Assembly: GCF_027853965.1 (NCBI RefSeq)
Contig: NZ_JAQGLB010000024.1
Coordinates: 1-64,000 of the forward strand
Direction of reading: 5' to 3'
Length of the DNA stretch: 64,000 nucleotides
DNA from: Saccharopolyspora indica
Lineage (GTDB): Bacteria; Actinomycetota; Actinomycetes; Mycobacteriales; Pseudonocardiaceae
Under the pieces are notes generated by a model, which saw only the letters and a list, made by a program, of their open reading frames with translations, made no database searches and was not told the DNA's origin. Shown here piece after piece: positions 57,221 through 64,000 of this stretch (positions are counted from its first letter, which is position 1; the number at the start of each line of letters is the position of its first letter). Made by a program: the position numbers and the translations under genes.

Positions 57221-59149
57221 TCAGAGGCGGACCGGGTAGTGCGGCTCCGGGACCTCGGGGGACAGGCGCCCCTCGATGAAGATGCCGTGCCAGAGCATGA
57301 ACACCAGCAGCGCCCACAGGCGGCGGCTGTGGTCCAGCACGCCGGAGCGGTGCTCCTCCAGCAGCTGCAGCACCGCGGTGCGGTTGAGCAGGTGGTCGGT
57401 CTGCGACTGCTGGATGATGTTGCGCGCCCAGTCGTGCATCTCGTCGCGCAGCCAGTGCTTGATCGGCACCGGGAAGCCCAGCTTGCGCCGGTTGATCACG
57501 TGCGCCGGGACCACCTGGTACATCGCCTGGCGCAGCGCGTACTTGGTCGTCTCCTTGGTGATCTTCTGCTCCAGCGGCACCGTGCTGGCCACCCGGAAGA
57601 CCTCCGGGTCCAGGAACGGCACCCGCAGCTCCAGCGAGTTGGCCATGGTCATCTTGTCGGCCTTGACCAGGATGTCGCCGCGCAGCCAGGTGAACAGGTC
57701 CACGTGCTGCATCCGGGTCACCGGGTCCCAGTTCGCCGACTGCCGGTACGGGCCCGCGGTGACGTCGCGGTGCGACACGCCCGGGTCGAAGCTGCGCATC
57801 ACGTTGCGCAGCTGGTCGTCCCGGAAGATCCGCGCGTTGCCGTAGTAGCGGTCCTCCAGGCTCAGCGCGCCGCGGCGCAGCAGGTCCTTGCCGCGCACGC
57901 CCTCCGGGATCGCGGTGGAGACCCGGCCCATCGCCTTGCGCAGCGCGCCGGGCACCTTCTCGAACGGCGCCAGCGACAGCGGCTCGCGGTAGATGGTGTA
58001 GCCGCCGAACAGCTCGTCGGCGCCCTCGCCGGAGAGCACCACCTTGACGTGCTGGCGCGCCTCGCGGGCGATGAACCACAGCGGCACCAGCGCCGGGTCG
58101 GCCACCGGGTCGTCCAGGTACCAGACGATCAGCGGCAGCGCCTCCATCATCTCCTCGGCGGAGACGGTGCGGACCACGTGCTTGACGCCGATCGCCGCCG
58201 CCGACTCGGCGGCCACGTCCACCTCGGAGTAGCCCTGCCGCTCGAAACCGGTGGTGAAGGTGATCAGGTTCGGGTTGTGCTCCTTGGCCAGCGCCGCGAT
58301 CGCGGTGGAGTCGATGCCGCCGGACAGGAACGCCCCGACCGTGACGTCGGCGCGCATGTGCTTGGCCACCGAGTCGCGCATCACGTCGACGATCTCGTTG
58401 TGCAGCCGCCGCGCGTCGGCGTCGGTGTTGACCGGCCGGGAGTGGAAGTTCGGCTGGAAGTACCGCTCGGTGACCAGCTGGCCGCCGGGGGACACGGTGA
58501 ACGAGGTGCCCGACTCGATGCGGCGGACCTGCCGGTGCAGCGTCTCCGGCTCCGGCACGTACTGCAGCTGCAGGTAGTGCTGCATCGCCTTGTGGTCGAG
58601 CTCCTCGGCGATGCGCAGCGTGCTGGCCAGGCTCAGCAGGCTCTTCTTCTCGCTGGAGAAGGCGGTGCCGCCCGGGCCCGCCGCGTAGAACAGCGGCTTG
58701 ATGCCGAACGGGTCGCGCGCCCCGAAGACCACCTTGCGCTCGTTGTCCCAGATCAGGAACGCGAACATGCCGCGCAGCCTGCCGACCATGGACGTGCCGA
58801 GGTAGTGGTAGGCGGCGACGATCACCTCGGTGTCGCCGTCGGTGGAGAACCGGGCGCCGAAGCGCTCGATCAGCTCGGCGCGCAGCTCCAGGTAGTTGTA
58901 GATCTCACCGTTGAAGTTGATGGTGTACCGCTGCGGGGTCTCCGGCGGTCCCCAGGTCAACGGCTGGTGCGAGTGCTCCAGGTCGATGATCGACAGCCGG
59001 TTGAAGCCGAAGACGACCTCACCGCCCTGCCAGGTGTCGCTCTCGTCCGGTCCGCGGTGTCGCTGGCACGGCAGCGCGTTGGCCACCGCGTTGACCGCGA
59101 ATCCGGCGTTCTCTTCCGTGGGACAGATCAGTCCAAGCAGGCCGCACAC
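57221..59149 (-). CDS. asnB: Asparagine synthetase (glutamine-hydrolysing)
   Basis: A 642-residue AsnB that makes asparagine from aspartate, ATP and glutamine. After removal of Met the N-terminal Cys (CGLLGLICPTEE) is the glutaminase nucleophile. The glutaminase domain (about 1-230) includes NFNGEIYNYLELRAEL and GTSMVGRLRGMFAFLIWD. The synthetase domain has the PP-loop FLSGGIDSTAIAAL and SGEGADELFGGY. The GTG at 59149 is required because the mature enzyme must begin MCGLL; an upstream extension of over 100 codons runs through the inverted-repeat element and is not part of the protein. In mycobacteria AsnB also makes wall-peptide amides a candidate role; no evidence for that here. Confidence 0.95.
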   Translation of the reverse strand: MCGLLGLICPTEENAGFAVNAVANALPCQRHRGPDESDTWQGGEVVFGFNRLSIIDLEHSHQPLTWGPPETPQRYTINFNGEIYNYLELRAELIERFGARFSTDGDTEVIVAAYHYLGTSMVGRLRGMFAFLIWDNERKVVFGARDPFGIKPLFYAAGPGGTAFSSEKKSLLSLASTLRIAEELDHKAMQHYLQLQYVPEPETLHRQVRRIESGTSFTVSPGGQLVTERYFQPNFHSRPVNTDADARRLHNEIVDVMRDSVAKHMRADVTVGAFLSGGIDSTAIAALAKEHNPNLITFTTGFERQGYSEVDVAAESAAAIGVKHVVRTVSAEEMMEALPLIVWYLDDPVADPALVPLWFIAREARQHVKVVLSGEGADELFGGYTIYREPLSLAPFEKVPGALRKAMGRVSTAIPEGVRGKDLLRRGALSLEDRYYGNARIFRDDQLRNVMRSFDPGVSHRDVTAGPYRQSANWDPVTRMQHVDLFTWLRGDILVKADKMTMANSLELRVPFLDPEVFRVASTVPLEQKITKETTKYALRQAMYQVVPAHVINRRKLGFPVPIKHWLRDEMHDWARNIIQQSQTDHLLNRTAVLQLLEEHRSGVLDHSRRLWALLVFMLWHGIFIEGRLSPEVPEPHYPVRL

Positions 59150-59707
59150 GCGTCTGGAGCACCTCTTCGAGTCGGCGATGTCGTCTCTCTGGAGCCTCCC
59201 CCCGAAGGCTGGCCCCAGTATGCCGTCCGCCCGCCCGCGCGCTGCACGCGCGGGGGAGCAGCTGTTCGAGCGCGCGAACTCCCGAGCGCACAGCGTGCTG
59301 GACAGGGCCTTCGGGGTTCCGCTGGGTAACCGGCCCTCGTCGAATCTGAACCAAGGTGTTTTGTCTTTGAAGCGGCGGAGCCGCTTAGCCCACCCTCGCA
59401 GCTGGCGCCGCCGCGGGTTCTCAGCGTTCGCCTGGCGAGGACGGCCCGGCCGCCGCGTATTGGTCATACATAAGGCCGGGCACCCGCAGTCCAGGCGGGC
59501 GCTGAGAACCCGCCACCCGCACCGCCACGCAAAACGAGTCCGTCAGACAAGTTCAGAGATCGATCGACGCCCCCGGAGCAGTATCGCGGCTACACCTGGG
59601 CTAGAGTCTGCGCAGGATTCCGGCGGCAGATCCGGCGGTCCGGCCTCGCGGCCGGGCTCGGATCACCCGGCCGCACCGGTGAGTTTTGCACGAGGAGGCG
59701 TCGCGCA
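59150..59707. other. 558-bp non-coding region between asnB and ctaC
   Basis: Divergent promoter region without a gene. It holds the long inverted-repeat element (59347-59531) and, around 59160-59345, sequence that resembles coding DNA in the asnB frame only by chance. GAGGAGG before 59708 is the ctaC ribosome site. No tRNA or other RNA gene was found. Confidence 0.6.
59347..59531. repeat. Long nested inverted-repeat element upstream of asnB
   Basis: Inner palindrome 59413-59513: perfect 14-bp arms GCGGGTTCTCAGCG and complement, continued inward by imperfect arms to GGCCCGGCC/GGCCGGGC around a 24-nt centre. The ends (59347-59400 and 59515-59531) are shared, in reverse orientation, with 42398-42461; the right end also with 10766-10783. 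Confidence 0.8.
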
Positions 59708-60664
59708 GTGGGCCTGAAGGAGGGGACCCGAGTGCCACGGCTGGTCAAAGTCGCTGGGCTGATCGGCCTGGTTGGTGTCGCGGCCACGGGTTGCACGACC
59801 GATGAGGTCCTGCGGTTCGGTTGGCCGGAGGGTGTCACCCCGCAGGCCGATTCGATGCGGAACCTGTGGACTTGGTCGGTCATCGCGGCACTCGTGGTGG
59901 GCGTGTTGGTGTGGGGACTGATCTTCTGGTCGGTCGCCTTCCACCGCAAGAAGAAGGGTGACGAGGAGCTGCCCCGGCAGTTCCAGTACAACCTGCCGCT
60001 GGAGCTGATCTACACGGCCATCCCGTTCGTGCTGGTCGTCGTGCTGTTCTACTTCACGGCGGTCACCCAGAACTACGTGCTGGCCAAGCCCGCGAACCCG
60101 GACCAGAAGGTCAACGTGGTCGCGTTCCAGTGGAACTGGGAGTTCAACTACCCCGAGTACAAGACGCCGGACGGGCAGCCGGTGCGCACCGTCGGCAGCA
60201 GCAGCGAGATCCCGCTGCTGGTCCTGCCGACCGATGAGAGCATCGAGTACACGCTGAGCGCCACCGACGTCATCCACTCGTTCTTCGTTCCGGAGTTCCA
60301 CTTCAAGCGGGACACCTTCCCGTACCCGAACAAGAACAACCAGGACAACGTCTTCCAGAACACCATCGCGCGCGAAGGTTCGTTCGTCGGCCGCTGCGCC
60401 GAGCTGTGCGGCACCTACCACGCGATGATGAACTTCGAGGTCAGGGCGCTGTCCCCGGACAAGTTCGACCGGTACATGCAGCTGCGCACGCAGGTCAACC
60501 CGGCGACCACCCAGCCGTACACGGCAGCGGAGGCGCTGACCCAGCTCGGCAAGGAGCGGCAGGACTGCGGCGAGCTGTGCGAGCCGTACGCGGTGACCGG
60601 CGTTCCGTTCAACACCGAACGCACCGGCGGAGCACCTTCCGGTCAGCTGGTCGGGACCAAGTAG
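59708..60664 (+). CDS. ctaC: Cytochrome c oxidase subunit II (aa3 type)
   Basis: A 318-residue subunit II, a membrane-anchored lipoprotein that receives electrons from cytochrome c at its CuA centre. A lipobox VAATGC puts Cys29 at the mature N-terminus. Two helices follow (WSVIAALVVGVLVWGLIFW, LIYTAIPFVLVVVLFYFTA), then the outer CuA domain with VAFQWNWEFNYPEY and ligands Cys230, Cys234, His238 and Met241 (GRCAELCGTYHAMM). The GTG start has GAGGAGG 10 nt upstream. It is followed by ctaF; the subunit I gene is not in the window. Confidence 0.96.
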   Translation: MGLKEGTRVPRLVKVAGLIGLVGVAATGCTTDEVLRFGWPEGVTPQADSMRNLWTWSVIAALVVGVLVWGLIFWSVAFHRKKKGDEELPRQFQYNLPLELIYTAIPFVLVVVLFYFTAVTQNYVLAKPANPDQKVNVVAFQWNWEFNYPEYKTPDGQPVRTVGSSSEIPLLVLPTDESIEYTLSATDVIHSFFVPEFHFKRDTFPYPNKNNQDNVFQNTIAREGSFVGRCAELCGTYHAMMNFEVRALSPDKFDRYMQLRTQVNPATTQPYTAAEALTQLGKERQDCGELCEPYAVTGVPFNTERTGGAPSGQLVGTK

Positions 60665-60706
60665 TGGTGCCCTCGACAGGGCGTACGGCGTGAGAGCGAG
60701 GACTCC

Positions 60707-61105
60707 ATGAAGATCGAATCCCGGATCTTCAACATCATCACCATCTTCTTCTTCCTGTCCGCGATCGTGTACGGGGTCTGGGCCAAGGAGCCGGTGGGCA
60801 CCGTGGCGCTGATCCTGGTCGGCGGCCTCTCCCTGATCATCGGCAGCTACTTCTCGTTCGTGGCCCGCCGGATCGAGGACCGGCCGGAGGACAACCCGGA
60901 CGCGGAGATCAGCGATGGTGCCGGCGAGCTGGGTTTCTTCAGCCCGGGCAGCTACTGGCCGGTCGGCGTGGCGGGGGCCGCTGCCTTCGCCGGTGTCGCC
61001 CTGGCGTTCTTCCACGTGTGGATGATCGTCCTGGCGGTCGGCTTCCTGCTGATCATGGTCGCCGGTCTGGTGTTCGAGTACCACACCGGCCAGGGCCACC
61101 ACTGA
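60707..61105 (+). CDS. ctaF: Cytochrome c oxidase subunit IV (actinobacterial type)
   Basis: A 132-residue small membrane subunit of the actinobacterial aa3 oxidase with four helices (FNIITIFFFLSAIVYGVWA, VALILVGGLSLIIGSYFSF, GVAGAAAFAGVALAFFHVWM, LAVGFLLIMVAGLVFEY). The start MKIESRIFNI is the family one, with GAGGA upstream. It follows ctaC by 42 nt on the same strand. A strong terminator 14 nt after its stop closes the ctaC-ctaF unit. Confidence 0.93.
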   Translation: MKIESRIFNIITIFFFLSAIVYGVWAKEPVGTVALILVGGLSLIIGSYFSFVARRIEDRPEDNPDAEISDGAGELGFFSPGSYWPVGVAGAAAFAGVALAFFHVWMIVLAVGFLLIMVAGLVFEYHTGQGHH

Positions 61106-61118
61106 CGGAGAACTACTG

Positions 61119-61156
61119 ATCAGGCCCCCGAGTCCCAAGGGACTCGGGGGCCTGAT
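61119..61156 (+). terminator. ctaC-ctaF terminator
   Basis: 16-bp arms ATCAGGCCCCCGAGTC (61119-61134) and complement (61141-61156), extended inward by CC/GG, followed by TCGGTCT. Confidence 0.85.
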
Positions 61157-61201
61157 TCGGTCTAGCATCGGTTCCGCACCCAGCTGCAGGAGGTACTTCC
61201 C

Positions 61202-61486
61202 TTGATCACCGCGATCGTGCTGATCCAGACCGCCGCCGACCGGCTCGCCGAGGCGGCCCAGGAGATCGCCGACCTGGACGGCGTCGACGAGGTCTACTCC
61301 TGCGCAGGTGATGTCGACCTGATCGCGATGCTGCGCGTCCGCCGCCACGAGGACCTGGCCGACATCGTGCCGGGCCGGATCAACAAGGTGGCGGGCGTCC
61401 TGGACACCGACACCCACATCGCCTTCCGCTCCTACTCCCGCAAGGACGCGGAAGCTGCCTTCTCCATCGGGCTGGAAGAGGAGTGA
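61202..61486 (+). CDS. Stand-alone Lrp/AsnC ligand-binding (RAM) domain protein
   Basis: A 94-residue protein equal to the RAM ligand-binding domain of Lrp/AsnC regulators without a DNA-binding part (ITAIVLIQTAADRLAEAAQE, GDVDLIAMLRVRRHEDLAD, GVLDTDTHIAFRSYSRKD). Such proteins bind amino acids and may tune other Lrp proteins. The start is a TTG with AGGAGG 8 nt upstream. It lies between ctaF and trpD, the latter convergent; a common actinobacterial arrangement beside trpD. Confidence 0.85.
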   Translation: MITAIVLIQTAADRLAEAAQEIADLDGVDEVYSCAGDVDLIAMLRVRRHEDLADIVPGRINKVAGVLDTDTHIAFRSYSRKDAEAAFSIGLEEE

Positions 61487-61517
61487 CGCCCCGGCGCTGA
61501 CCGCCGCCGAGCGGTGG

Positions 61518-62561
61518 TCAGCGCAGCGCGGTCGACGTCCGCGCCCAGCGGCTCAGCAGCTCCGCGGCCGCACCGGAGTCGATCGCCTCCGCGACCCGGC
61601 CCAGCGCGGCCCTGAGCTGTGCGCTGATGTCCTCTCCCGGGCCGTCGTAGGCGACCATCGCGCCGGCCGCGTTCAGCAGCACAGCGTCGCGAACCGGGCC
61701 CTTGGCGCCCGCCAGGAGGTCGTGCACGGCCTTCGCGTTCACCACCGCGTCGCCGCCCTGCAGGTCCTCCGGCCGGGCGTAGGCGATCCCGAAGTCCTGC
61801 GGATCGATCCGGTCCTCGCGGACCATCCCGTCGTGGACCACCCACGCGGTGCTCGGCGTCGTGGTGGTGATCTCGTCCATGCCGTCGTCGCCGCGCACCA
61901 CCAGCGCGGACTTGCCGCGGGCGGCGAACACCTCGGCCACCACCGGCGCCATCCGGCGGTCGGCGCAGCCGATCAGGCCCGCCACCGGGCGCGCCGGGTT
62001 GGTCAGCGGGCCCAGCAGGTTGAACGCGGTCGGGATGCCGATCTCGCGGCGCGGGCCGCCGGCGTGCTTGAAGCCGGGGTGGAACACCGGCGCGAAGCAG
62101 AACCCGATGCCGACCTCCTCGACGCAGCGCCGCACGCCCTCCGGCGGCAGGTCGATGGCCACGCCCAGCTCCTCCAGCACGTCGGCCGTGCCGCACTTCG
62201 AGGAGGCGGCCCGGTTGCCGTGCTTGACCACGGTGATGCCCGCGGCGGCGAGCACGATCGCGGCCATGGTGGAGATGTTCACGCTGCCGGAGCGGTCGCC
62301 GCCGGTGCCGACGATGTCCACCGCGCGCTGGGCGATGTCGACGTGGCGGGCGTGGGCGAGCATGGCATCGGCCATGCCGCGGATCTCGGCCGGTGTCTCG
62401 CCCTTGGCGCGCAGCGCGACGACGAACGCCGCGACCCGCGCCGGGGTGGCCTCCCCGGACATGATCAGGTCCATCGCCCAGGCGGTGTCCTCCGCGGAGA
62501 GGTCCTCACCCGCGACCAGGCTGCCCAGCAGTCCCGCCCAGCTTCCCGCCATGGTTCCCAC
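61518..62561 (-). CDS. trpD: Anthranilate phosphoribosyltransferase
   Basis: A 347-residue TrpD that joins anthranilate to phosphoribosyl pyrophosphate in tryptophan synthesis. Motifs are DIVGTGGDRSGSVNIST near 81-97 (PRPP loop), KHGNRAASSKCGTADVLEEL near 112-131 and FAPVFHPGFKHAGGPRREIG near 154-173. The GTG at 62561 is used; an ATG three codons later (62552) is an equal alternative. It stands alone without other trp genes, as in mycobacteria where trpD lies beside ctaE. Confidence 0.95.
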   Translation of the reverse strand: MGTMAGSWAGLLGSLVAGEDLSAEDTAWAMDLIMSGEATPARVAAFVVALRAKGETPAEIRGMADAMLAHARHVDIAQRAVDIVGTGGDRSGSVNISTMAAIVLAAAGITVVKHGNRAASSKCGTADVLEELGVAIDLPPEGVRRCVEEVGIGFCFAPVFHPGFKHAGGPRREIGIPTAFNLLGPLTNPARPVAGLIGCADRRMAPVVAEVFAARGKSALVVRGDDGMDEITTTTPSTAWVVHDGMVREDRIDPQDFGIAYARPEDLQGGDAVVNAKAVHDLLAGAKGPVRDAVLLNAAGAMVAYDGPGEDISAQLRAALGRVAEAIDSGAAAELLSRWARTSTALR

Positions 62562-62683
62562 GCTTCTTCTTCCGTGCTTAGACCAGCGGCGGACCCGAAG
62601 GCCCGCCGCGGAGTCATCTGGAGTTCCGGTACCCGCATCGCGCCGCGGGCAATCCGCGCCGGCGGGGTTTCACCCACCAGGGG

Positions 62684-63091
62684 TCAGGCCGGGACCGGCT
62701 TGCCGCTGGTGCGCAGCACCTCGGCGACGGTCTCGGCCGCGGCCAGCGGGTCGAGCGGGTGCACCAGCACCGCGTCGGCCTGCGACCAGGTGGCCAGCCA
62801 CCGGTCGTCCTTGCGGCGCACCGCCACGACCACCGGCGGGCAGTCGTCGATCTCGTTCTTCAGCTGCCGGGACACGCCCATGCCGCCGGTGGGCTGGGCC
62901 TCGCCGTCCAGGATCACCAGATCGGCCTTGCCCGCGTCGACCTCGCTGAGCACGTCGGCGACGGTGCCGACCTCCACGTAGTGCAGCCGGCCCAGATCCG
63001 GGGCCGGGCGCCGGCCGATCGCTGTGATGATCGCCTCCCGGACCTCGGGGCGGTGGCTGAACACGAGAACGGTGGTGGTCGGTGCGCTCAT
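62684..63091 (-). CDS. Degenerate response-regulator receiver (pseudo-receiver) protein
   Basis: A 135-residue stand-alone receiver fold. The phosphoacceptor position is kept (Asp62 in ADLVILDGEA), but the acidic pair at the end of the first strand is replaced by VLVFSHRPEV, and the fifth-strand lysine is a histidine (LVHPLDP). Phosphorylation by the usual mechanism is therefore doubtful. No output domain. The ATG at 63091 has GAGGAG upstream. It lies between trpD and a hypothetical gene, close to ctaE; the role may be regulatory but is unknown. Confidence 0.7.
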   Translation of the reverse strand: MSAPTTTVLVFSHRPEVREAIITAIGRRPAPDLGRLHYVEVGTVADVLSEVDAGKADLVILDGEAQPTGGMGVSRQLKNEIDDCPPVVVAVRRKDDRWLATWSQADAVLVHPLDPLAAAETVAEVLRTSGKPVPA

Positions 63092-63205
63092 CGACGGCTC
63101 CTCAGTGTCTGCGGGACGCCCCGGCGGTGGGCCGGGCGAGGTCGCGAACTTCCCCGGATGCTAGCGGCCGGACCGGGACGAACAGTAGTCGCCCGGCGAA
63201 ATCGA

Positions 63206-63652
63206 TCAACCCGGCGCGCCGGGGCCCGGCTGCAGCGCGTCCCAGCCGTAGACCTGGCCGCCGTGCCGCTGGGCGAGCCCGGCCATCCGCGAGCTCTCCT
63301 GTGAGCAATGCAACGCATCGAGTTGCTGAACACGCAGCGCGATCATCGCGGTCAGCCCGGGGTCGCCGAGCTCCGCGCCGCGCCCACCGGGGCGCAGGTC
63401 CCAGCCGTCGGCGCTCAGCAGGCCGCGAGCCGACTCGATCGAGTGATCCGGCAGCGCCAGGTGGTGACGCAGCACCGCAGGTAGTCCGGGTTGCCACTCA
63501 TCCGCTCGGGCTAGTGCCGCCGAAGCCGCCTCGGTCTCGTCGTAAGCGATCACCACGACCCGCAGGGCCGGATCATCGGTGCTGATCACGGACCCGCGAC
63601 GGGTGCGGCGGGCGGCCAGCCGGGCGGACCAGCGGGCGCGGATGCCTTTCAC
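63206..63652 (-). CDS. Hypothetical protein upstream of the pseudo-receiver gene
   Basis: A 148-residue protein of no family I recognise. The first 20 residues are very basic (MKGIRARWSARLAARRTRRG). The rest seems a mixed alpha/beta fold with DPALRVVVIAYDETEAASAA, the helix-rich GDPGLTAMIALRVQQLDALH and a C-terminal QVYGWDALQPG. The GTG at 63652 has GGAGG 9 nt upstream. It is divergent from ctaE (95 bp between), which hints at co-occurrence with the oxidase genes but no function. Confidence 0.65.
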   Translation of the reverse strand: MKGIRARWSARLAARRTRRGSVISTDDPALRVVVIAYDETEAASAALARADEWQPGLPAVLRHHLALPDHSIESARGLLSADGWDLRPGGRGAELGDPGLTAMIALRVQQLDALHCSQESSRMAGLAQRHGGQVYGWDALQPGPGAPG

Positions 63653-63734
63653 GGTGCGTCACCTCCGGATTGCGATCCGATCACCCCTCGGTCGACCTGG
63701 TGGACCCGAAGGCGCGAGCGGAAAAGCTGCAAGA

Positions 63735-63740
63735 CATAAT
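63735..63740 (+). promoter_or_regulatory. -10 box CATAAT, leaderless ctaE transcript
   Basis: CATAAT lies 7 nt before the GTG at 63748. Confidence 0.6.
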
Positions 63741-63747
63741 GCGTCGC

Positions 63748-64000
63748 GTGACAACGGCAGCGCCCTCAATCAGTCAACGCGTGCACTCGCTGAACCGACC
63801 GAACATGGTCAGCGTAGGCACCATCGTTTGGTTGGCCAGCGAGCTGATGTTCTTCGCTGGGCTCTTCGCCATGTTCTTCACGGTGAAGGCGCAGAACGAG
63901 GGGCCGTGGCCGCCAGCGCCGACCCATCTGAACCTCGCGTGGGCCCTCCCGTTCACGGTGATCCTGGTTCTGTCCTCGTTCACCTGCCAGTGGGGCGTGT
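63748..64000 (+). CDS. ctaE: Cytochrome c oxidase subunit III, partial
   Basis: The first 84 residues of subunit III of the aa3 oxidase, cut by the window edge. The conserved start HSLNRPNMVSVGTIVWLASE runs into the first helix (ELMFFAGLFAMFFTVKAQ) and a second helix begins (FTVILVLSSFTCQWG). An ATG at 63739 is in frame, but the GTG at 63748 follows a CATAAT -10 box by 7 nt and gives the standard N-terminus, so the transcript is leaderless. In mycobacteria ctaE is followed by the qcr genes; that cannot be checked here. Confidence 0.92.
   Translation, partial: MTTAAPSISQRVHSLNRPNMVSVGTIVWLASELMFFAGLFAMFFTVKAQNEGPWPPAPTHLNLAWALPFTVILVLSSFTCQWGV

Noticed and set aside
59150..59467. 106-codon upstream extension of asnB
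   Set aside because: The enzyme must begin MCGLL for its N-terminal cysteine nucleophile; the extension runs through the inverted-repeat element.

Overview
The window is chromosomal DNA from a high-GC actinobacterium. A Saccharopolyspora-like member of the Pseudonocardiaceae is my best guess, but that is inference. The sequence shows very GC-rich codon use with many GTG and TTG starts, and at least sixteen genes whose start codon lies 6-8 nt after a TANNNT-type -10 box (leaderless transcripts). The backbone gene order, glnE, glnA, RDD protein, DUF4191 protein, lipA, lipB, sucB, lpd, pepA, ilvE, cobSTU, DUF3043 protein, erpA, adenosine kinase, asnB, ctaC/ctaF, trpD, ctaE, is the conserved order known from mycobacteria and relatives.

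Layout. 1-0.2 kb: the 5S rRNA that ends an rRNA operon, with its terminator. 0.3-12.9 kb: glutamine metabolism (class I amidotransferase, glnE, GlnR-boxed glnA), interrupted by an SMP-30-like protein, a giant SARP/AfsR regulator and two tandem imine-reductase paralogues. 13-14.9 kb: DUF4191 membrane protein and lipA. 15-23 kb: an accessory block of oxidoreductases (SDR, two LLM flavin/F420 enzymes), a VOC protein, XRE, TetR and ArsR regulators and an exported beta-lactamase-fold hydrolase. 23-28 kb: lipB, a TIGR01777 epimerase, sucB (two lipoyl domains) and lpd, so lipoate synthesis lies beside lipoate-using enzymes. 28-38.5 kb: OsmC, pepA, two APC/DUF402 genes, ilvE, the cobS-cobT-cobU cobamide end-assembly genes and erpA. 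38.5-42.4 kb: a TetR-controlled amine permease/amidohydrolase pair. 42.5-43.8 kb: S4 protein and adenosine kinase. 43.8-54.7 kb: alpha-glucan utilisation, with a secreted amylase, an ABC importer lacking its ATPase, a LacI regulator and an alpha-glucosidase; a secreted sialidase, a methyltransferase and homocysteine S-methyltransferase lie among them. 54.7-57 kb: an M23 peptidase fused to a SapA-like domain, a HigBA/RelE-type toxin-antitoxin pair and an NmrA-like protein. 57-64 kb: asnB and aa3 cytochrome oxidase genes (ctaC, ctaF, ctaE cut by the window end), with trpD and a degenerate receiver protein.

Non-coding structure is the most distinctive part. Seven copies of a 44-48 bp palindrome (stem close to GCCCGTGAGCGTTTTGGGG, loop close to TGCCATAGCG) all lie immediately 3' of a gene, some nested in a second pair of inverted arms. 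A separate long inverted-repeat element lies upstream of asnB, with a deletion derivative at 42.4 kb and a fragment at 10.8 kb. A mosaic of dyads built on GATTTCnnnnGAAATC lies at 48.5-48.7 kb. Operator-like palindromes could be assigned next to the SARP, SDR, TetR (two), ArsR, LacI and toxin genes, and a four-half-site GlnR box lies upstream of glnA. No CRISPR array, tRNA, prophage or transposase gene was seen.
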